Source of the DNA: Rhynchospora pubera
Lineage: Eukaryota; Streptophyta; Magnoliopsida; Poales; Cyperaceae
Direction: 5' to 3'
Assembly: GCA_028095005.1 (NCBI GenBank)
Contig: CM051460.1
Span: 152,391,461-152,455,460, forward strand
Length of the DNA: 64,000 nucleotides
Shown here: piece by piece, positions 50,796 to 62,340 of the stretch
How positions within the stretch are numbered: the stretch's first letter is position 1
Layout of the letters: every line of letters begins with the position of its first letter
Translations under genes and position numbers: made by a program
Notes under the pieces: model-generated
Told to the model about the DNA's origin: nothing
The model's input: only the letters and a program-made list of their open reading frames with translations
Databases searched by the model: none

Positions 50796-51736
50796 TTTTT
50801 TTTATTATTTATTTATGGATAATTCTGGTGTGCATTTTATTATGCTATTTTTATTTGACACTGTTGTAAATTTTGTGAAAGCTTAAAAATTTAATTTGTT
50901 GATGGGTTTTAGATTGCACGTGTAAAAATTTTTTTCATAATTTGAATTTGATTGGCCATCAGTCAAATGATATTTAAAGTTTTTCCTGATCAATTGGATG
51001 GTTAAATGAAATCAAATTATGTTAATATAATATATGATATATCTGAATAATGAGATAGACATGTAAAACTTTTTTCCTTTTTTTCTTTTTTTTTAATAAT
51101 ATTTTCAAAGATGTCAAATGCATTATGCATATACTGGAAAAGATAAATGTACACTGAAAATATTCTTTATTTGTTTATTCCTCTTTGCCATAAGCAAAAT
51201 ATAATCACTGCAGAAGTAAGCCTAATACAAAGTAAGATGCTATTAATGATTGAAGATTCACGGAAAGCACAACATCAGCTCTTAATAAATACAACTGATC
51301 AACTGCATCAGTTTAATTTGTAATAAACTTTGAAAAAGTTGAGAGGTCTATGTGGGTCCGTTTAAAGCACACAAACTAACTTGTAGGCACTAAAAGTATC
51401 GAATTAAAAAGATTCGGTTTGCCAAATTAAGATAAGCTCTTCTTTTAAAAGAAAGATAGGTTCTCTTTTTTATGAAATACTAAATCATTGCCAAAATTTG
51501 AAGAGAAGAAATAAATATGTTAGCACATTGTACGTTGCATGCCGCATTATCATTTTTTAAGATAAGATGGGGTTATTAAATCCTGGTTGTCAATAATTCA
51601 ATTTTCTCATTTTGAGATTGATAGATTTATGGTCATCCGGATCTGCTCGGAGAATATTATTCTGAGCCATTAAATCAAAGACAAATTTACCAATTTCCTT
51701 CAAAAAGGTTTTCCTCCATTTACATCCGAACTTAAA
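50796..51736. other. intergenic, no gene seen
   Basis: AT-rich spacer. No coding exon or clear repeat ends recognised. Confidence 0.4.
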
Positions 51737-52308
51737 GAGAGAGTTTAATATGCACCACAGTGCATAAGATTTTTTACGCATCACGAACCTTTTCGGGGAT
51801 ATTTTTGTAAATTGACAAATCTAATTCAACCAATCTAATCTACATATTGAAATCTCATAGCAAACAAAATTTTATAATTTTTGAGATTTTATTACTATTT
51901 TTTTCGAATTTTTTTAAACATGTCATTTTTAGAATGTTATACTATATATTTACGGCTCCATTAGGATAAGGTGTGGGAAGAAGGGAAGAAGTGAGAAGAA
52001 ATATTGGGAAGTGTGTAACTTTGTGAAGAGTTTGGATTGTTTATAATAAATTTATTTGCTTATTTCCTTCTTTCCTTCTTCCCAAATGGAATCCAAACGG
52101 AGCTACAATATTCCAAAAATGACATGTTTAAAAAAATTCGAAAAAAATAGTAATAAAATCTAAAAAATTGTAAAATTTGGTTTGCTATTAGATTTCAATA
52201 TGTAGATTAGATTGATTAAATTAGATTTGTCAATTTACAAAAATACTCTCAAAAAAGTCCGCGGTGCATAGAAAATCTTATGCATCATAGTGCATATTAA
52301 ACTTTCTC
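51737..52308. mobile_element. long-hairpin MITE with a Tourist MITE at its apex
   Basis: The outer arms run from gagagagtttaatatgcac to gtgcatattaaactttctc and are complementary for over 200 bp each (acaaatctaatt, gacatgtttaaaaa and others are found inverted). Flanks are similar (gaacttaaa / gaactaaa). At the tip of the hairpin sits a complete 150-bp Tourist-type element, 51,954-52,103 (ggctccattaggat ... atccaaacggagc), with an exact TAC duplication on each side (51,951-51,953 and 52,104-52,106). Confidence 0.7.
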
Positions 52309-53089
52309 CTGAACTAAATTATACAAACATACAAACTAAAGATGGTTCACAAGAGCAATAAAAGATAAAAGATACATATCTTAATTTCCACTGTAAGCAA
52401 CATAAAGACTAGTTGTGCGTAAATATTTTATTCCATATAGGGAAAAGGGAAGAATAATAATGTATAGATTTCTGCACCAGTCAGAAGCAAATGATATATT
52501 CAAGTAAAAAAAAAGAAAAAAAAAACATACTAAAAAAAAGGTTGCAACAACCTAATCATTCAAGAACATAAATTTAATTAGGTCCAGGTATCCATGTAAC
52601 AGCCTAATCCAAAAAACTCCCTAGTAAGTCAAATTTTCTTAAACAAGTTGAAATTCCTACAAACCCAAATACCCAATGCGTAGGCATCACACATGCGTTA
52701 AACTTTATCAAACTTATTTTGAATCAGAATATTTCTAGTTTCACCTATGGATGAACACCAGTCTGGTCATGTCCGACATAAATACAGGTTAGGATGTCCA
52801 AATCCAATATTCGATCTGTTCACCCAAATAAAGTTTACAGGGTTTTGGTTATCATTCTTTCTCTGTCCCAAAATTCAATTTCTCGGAAACTGCAGAAAAG
52901 ATAAGGATAACAATATGCTTTTGCGATTAAACATTAACTCAACAGGGAAAAGAAAATCAAAATTTACATTTTTACGATGCACCCAACTCATGCACTTTAT
53001 GCTGAACATATATAAGATCAAATGCATTTCGGGTTATGCGGGTTTCAATGCACAAAAACCCGGTTACACTGAGCGGGTGTCTTATTCAA
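52309..53089. other. intergenic, no gene seen
   Basis: An open frame of 140 codons runs 52,747-53,169 but its product matches nothing I know, has erratic composition and runs into the next MITE. Not called as a gene. Confidence 0.4.
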
Positions 53090-53244
53090 GGGTGCGTTTG
53101 GATAGGTGTGGGAAGAAGGAAAGAAGGGAAGAAGTGGGAAGAAGTATTGGAAAGTGTGTAATTTTGTGAAGAGTTTGGATTGTTTATAATTTTTTTTTCT
53201 TCTTCCTTCTTCTTCTTCTTTCTTCCAACGATCCAAACGCACCC
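53090..53244. mobile_element. Tourist-type MITE with CAA duplication
   Basis: 155 bp with perfect 14-bp terminal inverted repeats gggtgcgtttggat and atccaaacgcaccc. An exact CAA duplication lies at 53,087-53,089 and 53,245-53,247. The arms are gaagaagg-rich and ttcttc-rich. Confidence 0.8.
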
Positions 53245-53247
53245 CAA

Positions 53248-54493
53248 ATGAGGACGTGAGGTATATGCCTCCTACCTCAACGTCAATCAGTGGTCATTTG
53301 AGAGGAGAAATTATGAATAATGCTTTGGCTGGAGAAGTTGTATTAAGAAAGGAAATATTAGAGTGAGATTTTTGGAGGTGCAAATGTAGCTTTCTTAAAA
53401 GGTGTTCTTTCCAGTAGGTGTAGATCCTGTAGGAAGGGGCCTCCGAAAGAAATACACCAGCTGCCTCTTTCACATCTCCATCATTCAGACATTACATACA
53501 CACCAATTAAGTTTGTTAGGATCACTCTAGCTCTGTAAACTTATCCAAAACCTATAAGAATCTCATTTTTACCCAACAAGATATTGTTAATTCTTGGTTT
53601 AAGAAATTAACTGATCTGAGGTGTATGACCCATTCTTGTCACAACATTGGAAAATCAACTATTTTTGAGTGAACTTTAGAGCTGAATTAACAATTGATGA
53701 AAGAATGCATGCTTAATTAGATGTCAAGTACACAGGACTTAATCAGCTACAGGAGATGCACCAAATAGGTATACAGCAGTAAAGATCATTAATCAAACAA
53801 GGTCAGTTGTTGTATCAAAATCTCATCAACAATCTTGCTGTCAAAATTAACACCTTAAATATATCCTTGTCAGAATAGTTGGTACACGCCTACTGGTTCC
53901 ATCTGTTTTCATTGCTTGTATAATACATGAGTATTTCCTATTTTTAATATTAGAGAATAGTACTTTTCCTTGGGGACAAAAAGAGAAAAATAAGAAGTTG
54001 GTGTAATGGTACTTCATAAATTGCAAAAAGAATAAATTAAAAGAAAACACAACTAAAATTTTATTTTGAGCGTGTAATTATCCAGCCAAGTCATCTGAGA
54101 TTATGAGAAAACTACAACGTGGCTTTTCTCTCTTTTCTTTTTGTTTAAAAAAAATAATAACCTCAACGTGCTCTTTTTATGGCCGTTGGATATCCAAGTG
54201 GGTCCCACCATTGAACAATTAACGGAATGAAGCAAGCAACATCCAATTCAGAAACGGCGTTTAAATTGAGAGTGAGAAGCGAGGAACCTTCCAGAGACGT
54301 TTGAAAGTGAAAATGCCAAATAAATTAATATTAAGAGATTCTCTCTATATATTTCTATGACTAATGATGAGCAAGTACACTTAATGCAAAATGTGCAGGA
54401 TAATATTTAATATATCTAATTCATTGAAAAATTGAAAGGATTGTTTTATAATGCGAGAGCTAATATATAGATTTTATAATTGCTATAACTATA
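53248..54493. other. intergenic, no gene seen
   Basis: AT-rich spacer. No supported coding exon or RNA gene. Confidence 0.4.
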
Positions 54494-54657
54494 GCGACCG
54501 TTTGGATTGCTTAGGAATAAGAGGAATATATAGTCTCTTTTTAGACGGAAATTTATTTCTAATCATTCAAATTCTTCACAAAGTAACACATTTTCTAATG
54601 TTTTTTTTGTCTAGTAATAAATTATACCTCTTATTTCTAAGCGATCCAAACGGACCC
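54494..54657. mobile_element. Tourist-type MITE with ATA duplication
   Basis: 164 bp with termini gcgaccgtttggat and atccaaacggaccc. An ATA duplication lies at 54,491-54,493 and 54,658-54,660. It is the uninterrupted relative of the outer element at 10,950. Confidence 0.7.
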
Positions 54658-54923
54658 ATAAATATCATGTAACTAATCTTAAACGCATTATACTAATATT
54701 TGTTATACATCTTATTCAAATAAATAGTAATCAATTACAGAAAAAGGAGATTAAACAAAAAAAAACGAATAATTTAGTCATAAGCCCACTATGCACGGGT
54801 TCGAACCACGTTACAATATTTTTTTAGTGTTTTTTTTTTCCTCTAGACAAAAGCCTATTCGACCATCTATGATCTTTTGTGGCGATACAAAGTCAGCCCA
54901 GAACCGAGCGAAGCACTATATAG

Positions 54924-55090
54924 GGGCGTTTGGATCGCTTAAAAATTTAGGGAATTTTATATTCCTAAATATAAATTTATTGGAAAGTATGTAACTTTGT
55001 GAAGAGTTTGGATTGTTTATAATAAATTTGTACTTAGGAATAGGAAATTCTCCGAATTCCTCAAATTCCAACTTCCATCCAAACGGGCCC
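54924..55090. mobile_element. Tourist-type MITE with TAG duplication
   Basis: 167 bp. Termini gggcgtttggat and atccaaacgggccc; TAG at 54,921-54,923 and 55,091-55,093. The inner arms resemble the copy at 5,170. The sequence on either side (atgatcttttgtggcg and tgatcttctgtggcg) is itself a diverged duplication. Confidence 0.65.
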
Positions 55091-55194
55091 TAGCTAGGAG
55101 TCTGGGACAGAACCGACTAATTCATCTGTGATCTTCTGTGGCGCCGCACAGTTATCAAGTCAATGCAAAGCTGCTATAATGCCGTCGAAGGAGC

Positions 55195-55400
55195 AAATTT
55201 ATTTCAGCCCTCCAATTTAAAAATATCATAATATATAAAAAAAATTGAAAAATATAAAATTTGATTTTTAGTGAAATTTCAATATAGATAACAATTTGAA
55301 TGGTTCAAATTAGCTGTTTGAATCTTGGATTTTTAATAAGCAGTGGAGAGTAAGGAGACAATTCCATACTCTCCATAGTACATTAGCCAGGATGTAGAGA
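55195..55400. mobile_element. fragment of a long-hairpin MITE
   Basis: ccctccaatttaaaaatatcata and tacattagcc match parts of the element at 21,318-21,703, but only one arm is evident. Confidence 0.35.
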
Positions 55401-55590
55401 TTTGAAACACAAATAATGACACAAAGCACACTATTTTATTTTCAATATATGATGGGCTATAATCAGTCTTTAATCACACAAGTATTCAGTATTTATTCAC
55501 ATTTAATTAGTTGTGTACTCTTAATTCTTTTTCAATACATGATGGGCTATAAAAATGATAGATCTCTAATCGTATTTATTTTCCTACTTA

Positions 55591-55747
55591 GGCTCCGTTT
55601 GGATAAGGTGTGGGAAGAAGGAAAGAAGGGAAGAAGTGGAAAAAAGTATTGGGAAGTGTATAACTTTGTAAAAAAGTTGGATTGTGTATAATAAATTTAT
55701 TCCCTTATTTCCTTCTTCATTTCTTCCCAAATGAAATCCAAACGGAG
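55591..55747. mobile_element. Tourist-type MITE, copy near 55.6 kb
   Basis: Termini ggctccgtttggat and atccaaacggag. The arms are gaagaagg-rich and cttcttc-rich like the copy at 51,954. The target duplication is not exact (TTA left, TAA one base in on the right). Confidence 0.65.
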
Positions 55748-56683
55748 ATAAGAACGAGGGAGGTTAGAATTTAGACTGCTCCATGGAAAATTATACACTA
55801 TACAAAAATGATATTTTGATGAAAACCTATATGTACGATAACTTGGAGTTTCTTTTCTTTATTCTTTTTTAAGCAAAAGAAAACAATGTCAATTTAACTA
55901 AAAAATGAAAAGAAAGCCCGAGGAATTTTCGTCTCGTATACATCACATAATGACACGTAAAAGTTGTTATAACAGAAATTAATACAAAAAAAAAAATGAA
56001 AGTTAATGGAGAAACAAGCTTATATTAAATCATGTCTTTGTCACAAACTAGGCTCCGTATCTTTGATTTTTCCCCAACAATGGATTTGGTTTGTCACATT
56101 CAATAGTTGTTGCATCAGCTTTTGTGGGTTTGGATTAGCCTAAACTAATCCGCTATTGTGCAAATATTACAACTCTTTATTTTCTGTTGGTCTAGGTTTC
56201 ATATACGTCGTTGGTTAGAAAAATAGAAATTATTCAAACAACCGTATATTCTTCAAATTTCAAACATACGTTTTTAAGTACGCAACCAATCCTCAATGCT
56301 CACATGCTTCTTAAAAAATAAAATAAAATCCGTAATTTATTTATTTATTTTGCAAACAACGTCTTTCCAACACAACTGGAGCATTTGCGTATATATTTGC
56401 CTTTAATCAGACCTGTCAAGATTTTTTTTTAAAAAAATGTTTTATACAAAATTCTACCAACAAGTATACAGATTGTATTTATAAATTATATTTAATGATG
56501 CGTGGAGTTAGAAAGTCTTTAAATAAAATCACACATTATTAAATATTGATTTCAATTATAATTATTACATCAAATAATTAGATTTTAATTTTGAGAATAA
56601 ATAATAATTAATAAGTAATATTAATATTTATAGAGATCAAATACAATTTTTTTTAAAGTACATATGTAGCACTAATAATTTAA
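55748..56683. other. intergenic, no gene seen
   Basis: AT-rich spacer without supported genes. Confidence 0.4.
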
Positions 56684-57085
56684 GAGCAAGGTTTCGGTGC
56701 CACAACCACAAATTTATATTTTATCAATATTTAAAAAATTTTAAATTCAAACGTTAAATCCAAACTGTTGATCTTGTTCAATTTAACGAGTGAACGTTTC
56801 TATATATGTTTTAAAATATGGTGTCAGTTTGATACTCGATCAAGTGACCAAATGATGAATGCATTAGAATTAATCTGTCATACTAAACCAGATTCGTTCA
56901 TTTGTTGACCACTTGATGGAGTATCAAACTGACTCCAAACTTTATAAAACTTATATAGAAATACATCACTCGTTAAATTAAACAAGATTAATGGTTTGGA
57001 TTCAACGTTTGAATTTTAAATATCGATAAAATACGAAATTGTGACAATTTGTGGCATCCAAAAGTGGTGATATTATAACTTGCTC
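56684..57085. mobile_element. Mutator-type MITE, copy 4
   Basis: 402 bp. Ends gagcaaggtttcggtgcc and ataacttgctc. The target duplication is imperfect: ataatttaa at 56,675-56,683 against ataattttt at 57,086-57,094 (7 of 9). The inner arms (gatcttgttcaatttaacgag and complement) match copies 1-3. Confidence 0.65.
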
Positions 57086-57644
57086 ATAATTTTTAAACAT
57101 ATACCTGTATTATTTAATGAAAAATAAAATGTTGTCTTTTTAGCTCCATGCAAATCCCACTCTTTTGCTTTTTTGGGAACAATTACATCAGAAAGCCCTT
57201 TCTGTACACGTCCGTTGCTTTAAATAAAAATAGGAAGGAAAGCACTCGCTTCTATTTAATTAATTAAGTAAGTAAGTAAATTTATTTACAAAGTTGCCCT
57301 TTTCCGGGTCAATACGCCTGCATCACCAACCATTCAGTCCAACTCCAACCCGCCCAAAACATTCGAACAAAACAACACCAATAGGCAACAACCCAAATAT
57401 TGTAAAATTAAACTTCACAAAAGAAAACCGCAAAAGACAAAAAGCAAGTTTTAAACCAAAGCACAACAGAGCCCCAGTTCGCCATAACAACAACTCCTCT
57501 AATCCTTTATAACAATCTCCTTCCAGTGGGTCCATACCTCATCACAAAACTAGCCACACAGATATCTACATGAAAGTCGTCACAGGGAAATCGAAGTTGC
57601 TAAACGAGGGTTAAGACTAACGGCGTTGAAATAGAGGAGACAGC

Positions 57645-57652
57645 TATAAATA
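57645..57652 (+). promoter_or_regulatory. TATA box and GA-rich leader of an unseen gene
   Basis: tataaata is followed by a leader rich in ctctctagagagag and a (GA)n run (57,726-57,747). The leader ends at a good splice donor, caaattt|gtaaga, at 57,817/57,818. This layout (TATA, GA/CT-rich leader, donor, T-rich intron) is typical of plant genes with a leader intron. No coding exon follows before the Helitron at 58,200, so the gene body would have to lie beyond it. Confidence 0.4.
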
Positions 57653-59649
57653 TGGAGCTACAGAAGCAGCTCACCCGAGGTCTGAACTAAAGACCAAAAT
57701 CTCTCTAGAGAGAGAAAGGGAGTGAGAGATAGAGAGAGAGAGAGAGACAAAAGGAGAGAAAAGGGGCGAAATAGACGAGAGATCGAGATATCCCGCCTCT
57801 CAATCGGCCTCAAATTTGTAAGAAATTTCTCACATTCTGATCAGATTTTGTTGTTTTTCACTGTTTTTAGCTCTGTTTACTGACACTCAAACTCAGATCT
57901 CGTTCGATTTGGTGATTAGATTGCACCACTTCTGAGTGATTTCTTAGTTTCTTTTAGCTTAAAGAAGTGCTATATGTTGTGCATTTGCTTTGATCTCTTT
58001 ATTTTTTCTCCTCTATTAGTCAGTATTTGGTTATATTTTGTACTTGCTTCAGTTAAGCTTATTGTGCTGATCTGTTAGGAGAAAATAATCTGATTTTGGC
58101 GCTTAGGTTGATGATTTTAATTTATTTACTAAAAATGTAGCTGATTGGAGTTGATGCTAGTGAAATTAGCTGCTTAAACAAACTAAAGATTAAGAGAAAC
58201 TAGCTATTGCATCGCGCTTCGCGCGATGTAAGTTTAATGTGCAGCGACGATACGGGTTGGGTTAGAATTTTGTTTTTTTTAAGAAAGAGGATAGTCAGTT
58301 TTCGATGCTATTATTATGTCCATAAAATGATAGAGTATTTTGTTGTAGAAATAATACGGGATTGTTTTTATGAAAAAGTGCATGGACTGTAAATATTTGG
58401 CTGAATTGTTTGTACTTTCGAACAGTTTATGAAAAAGTGTAAATGGGTAGAGGCAAAAATGCGCAATAGTTTTTTTCTTATAATAACATAGAGTCAGAGA
58501 TTGCTCATAGAAAGCAAAATATATTTTTTTTTACATGAAGGAGTCCATTACAGGGTTTCAACTGCGTGTAGCAGTTGGGATGATGGTCTCATACTGCTAT
58601 TACGCAATGCAATTGAAGACTGTAATGGTACACAAAAATAAGGAGAGCATATAGCACATACATTAATAACAGGATTTGTTTCGGTTAGCTTTCTGATAGA
58701 GGATATATAATACATCGTTCAAAATGAGCACCGGTATTTTAATGAGCACAAAATAGAAGGGTGCAGGACAGATAAGTGGCTTCTTGTTGTAGGCTTCTTA
58801 CATATGATACATCTGTTGTTTCAGGGTAGGAGATTTCAATGGAGAGAGCTGAAATTGATTAAGGAGGAAATGTTATGTCTCAGGTTTGATTGTTGATAGA
58901 TAGACTGATAGGTACATGGAATCAAGAAGATCGAACTTGATATAGAATAGCAGTCTTGTGACTGTGTCAATTGCCATTGTCTTATAGAGTACCTGGACTG
59001 AGTGGTGTCAGCGGGAGCTGTATCAAGGATAGTTGAGGAATCTTTCTTTGTTGGTGGTCCCATAGTATCATGTGATGCATATGAATCCAGAGCTGTTTCT
59101 TGATCAGCTACACTGCTAACAGACCATGTTTACATTATTAGCGAAATTTTGCAGATATTTCGCATTGCCTAAGAAAAGAAACCAAGATCAACATTATTGT
59201 TGGCCAAAATTACTGACCTCTTTAGAGTGAGCATTTCTGTTTCTGAGAAGAGCCTTTTCCTGGCAGCAGCGGTGGTTGTGCGTTGGTCTTGCTGATGAGC
59301 AGGTTGTTTCCTGCATAATTGCAGTAGTTTTTTTTGGCAATGTGTGTTTACTGAATTTTTTTTTTCAATTTTTTGTAGAAATGAATTTTATATGTGTGAT
59401 AGTGTTTGTAACAAAGTAAGTGCAATGCAGAAAGATCATATAATTAAAAGAACCTTTTTTTATCTGGGAATGGTTCCTGCTCGTTTGAGACCGGCGTTGT
59501 GCTATGGAGTGCTGGGGGGTGTAGATAGGTGCGGTGAGTTGGCTGTCTCAGCTGAGATGATTTCATCTGGAATAATTTCACTGTAAAAATGAAAATCATT
59601 TTAGAATTTTTTTATGAAGGAGAGATTTGTAAATAGGGTGTTAATCAGT

Positions 59650-62340
59650 TCATGGCATAGAAAAACAGAAACAACTAATTTTCCTTATTGGTGAATACAG
59701 GACTCGTGACCTTGTTGTTTCCTGTGTTGGCAGGTGAAGGGGAGTAGATGAATCTCCATGTGTGATCGGTAGAAGGAGTGAACTGGTTGGAGGAACTGCA
59801 TCAACATGGACAATAGTATTCATCCTGATTCTTTCGAATTTTGTTGATTCCTTTGGTAGCACAGTGAATAGGCATGATTTTCCAATGATTGCAAGTACTT
59901 GCTTTGGCGTATCATCATTTGTTGTGTCCTCTTCCTTGACCATGGCTTTTACATCAGCACCGACGATGATTTTCGCAACTCCTCCAAGTGCTGTCATTTA
60001 TGCTGTGCCTGTGTGATCCTTGACTTTGAGGAGCAGATTATACCTGTTGAAGTGAGATAGAGGGAATGAGGACGAATTGATAGATTGTCTTTTTTAGTCT
60101 ATGTGATGTATTAGAAGATCTGTGTATACATTCTATACTTTTTTTAACTGTGGGAGCATCCATATATTTTATTTATGAACTATAAGGTAAAATAATGAGT
60201 TGTTATATCTGTATCTGCGGGGAGGTTTCATAGAGATGGGCATACCAATCAACATAATCATCTCTGCGCATACCGCATCGATAACAATAGCGGTTCTTTA
60301 ATTTATTTATGCATTTTTTGCACGCAGCATAGTGCCATTCATATCTGTTAATGAGATCAACAATCGTTCTGACACACTTGTATAGCGTGTCCTGCAAAGG
60401 AAAGGTCAGTTAGATGGCGTGCGTGGATAATGAGCACTTTCATACCAGATAACAGATAATCCAGTTTTTTTTTCGAAGCGATCTTATTTATGCATGGTAA
60501 GGAGTATAGGATAAATAGCTCGCTCTAGAGAAGGAGATATTCTTACAGAATATGCAGTGACTGACACAGCAAGAAATTCTGAGATCGTGACTGTCTGTGG
60601 ATCAGACTGCACAATGCGCTGAGCTGTGTTTGCAACTGCCACACCATCATATGGCGGACCCTGTGTATCAAGGACAATTGGTGGCAAGTTTGGTGGTAGA
60701 GTGCACAAATAAATCCGATTAATCAATAGGGATTTTTTCCTGCCCATTATGGAAGATAAGCCTTATTCCGTGTACAGGTGGCGCGTACCTTGCAGCAAAG
60801 TGCATAATTTCTGGGATGGTCTTGTCGAAATAGAATCTCGTTGCACTGATCGCCTTCACATTATAGGTATCTGGATTGTGATCACGGTTAGGCAGTTCAA
60901 TATAGACAACAATCGTTACATGTACAATGATGTACAGGATTTAAAACAATTTTTTTTATGCGGCTAATTTATGTACTTGCGTGTATTTTTTTCACCCAAG
61001 TTTGATAGAGGAACAAAAATTCGTAAGAAAGAAAAACTGACCATCCCATTCGTTAACTTGCACCGCAGCACAGATAACTATTACCGGGGCATTTTTCGAT
61101 TCTTCGTGGAGACTTGGTGTATCAAATAAGGGTAAGAATTGCCTCCAAAGCATCACCTCAAGCATATAGCCCCTGAATATTTGAGTAAAAATAGAATGCC
61201 ACATGTACAGTTCGAACAGAGATCATTCAGGAAAGCAGAAGAGCTGATTTTATTTGGAGATAAGAACAAAAAAAATGATCATGCTGAAAGAGACCTTCCA
61301 TCTGCGAGGTACATCATCTGTGCTGGCTTGCGCCGGTCTGCCTCAGTATCAGGTCTGACAGGGCTGAACCCAGCAATCCTTCCAATGATGTCTATGATAA
61401 AAGAACATGAATAAAATAGAACTGATATTATCGGAAAAAGTAGCAGTGTCATGTAGAGTGATGCAAAATCGGAGCACAGAGATGCAATATGTACCTATCA
61501 TTTTATTGGTATCTGTGATATTGGTCCCGACAACATCCAAACGTTGCAGATCAAAGTAATACATCGGGATCTCCAAACTTGCAGAAGCAAGTGGTGTCAG
61601 AGTAGTTTGTCTTGTGAAGGAAATGATATGATCTCCTTTGATTGCATGATATTGTCTTGGTGCAGTTTTGACGGAGAATTTTGCTACTTCACAGATACGT
61701 CCTTCTTCCAAGAGTCTGGATAGCCTTTGGTATTGTTCTTTTTGTATCCTTGCTTCTATAACGTTGCCCTACAATAACACATATTGATATGAATTATTGT
61801 TGGAACAGTAGAAAGATAGAAACTATGAATCTATAAGGAAGAATAACAGGTGGCCGAAAATAACAAACAAAGGATCATACCGCTGCGTCCATGAGAATGG
61901 CAGCATAATACCATATTGCTGGACTATCTGGACCTTTTGCAGGCCATACTCTGATGATTCTTGCTTGTATCCTTACTGAGTGGGGTCTGTTAGGCAGGTC
62001 AGAGATGTTCACCAGGTCGAGCATATTGATCTGCAAAGAACGTAGAAAAATTAGAAGGCTGAAAAAAATCAGAGATGGACAGCATGAAACAATGAGGAAG
62101 AGGAAAATTGACAGGAAAATAGACTGATAGAGATCCCGAATACTGACAAAGAAATCTGATACGATAGGAAACATATAGCAGAAAATAATGAGAACAAATA
62201 GGGAGCGGAAACAAAGACAGAGCTGAGCAGAGGATATGATAGAGCGGAGACGAACCCAAAAGAGGACACGAAGACACAGCATTCTGTGCAGACGATGATG
62301 GAACATCAGCAGAGGAGCGAGCTCTTTTTTTTCGTGCCAT
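59650..62340 (-). pseudogene. Helitron RPA1-like single-strand DNA-binding gene, degraded
   Basis: Exons in transcription order: 62340-62278, 62030-61881, 61768-61495, 61391-61295, 61172-61042, 60870-60789, 60660-60547, 60391-60246 and 60043 onward. The OB-fold pattern of RPA70 is clear: DLVNISDLPNRPHSVRIQAR, GNVIEARIQKEQYQRL, YYFDLQRLDVVGTNITDTNK, MLEVMLWRQFLPLFDTPSLH and YNVKAISATRFYFDKTIPEI. A zinc-finger C-terminal domain follows (YAACKKCINKL, YCYRCGMRRDD), then WYNLLLKVKDHTGTA. An in-frame TAA at 59,998-60,000 interrupts that last domain, after which the frame continues MTALGGVAKIIVGADVKAM. The exon 6 to 7 junction is also one base out of phase. These breaks suggest a pseudogene. The first exon (MARKKRARSS) is tentative. 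A variable Ser/Thr-rich tail may extend to about 58,830. Confidence 0.65.

Noticed and set aside
52747..53169. Open frame of 140 codons
   Set aside because: No recognisable motif, and its 3' third is the arm of a Tourist-type MITE.
54781..54825. ggttcgaacc, resembling a tRNA T-arm or B box
   Set aside because: No A box, anticodon arm or acceptor stem in the right positions; too short to call a tRNA or SINE.
57652..57690. Short open frame of 12 codons after the TATA box at 57,645
   Set aside because: It starts within 10 bases of the TATA box, so it would lie before the transcription start.
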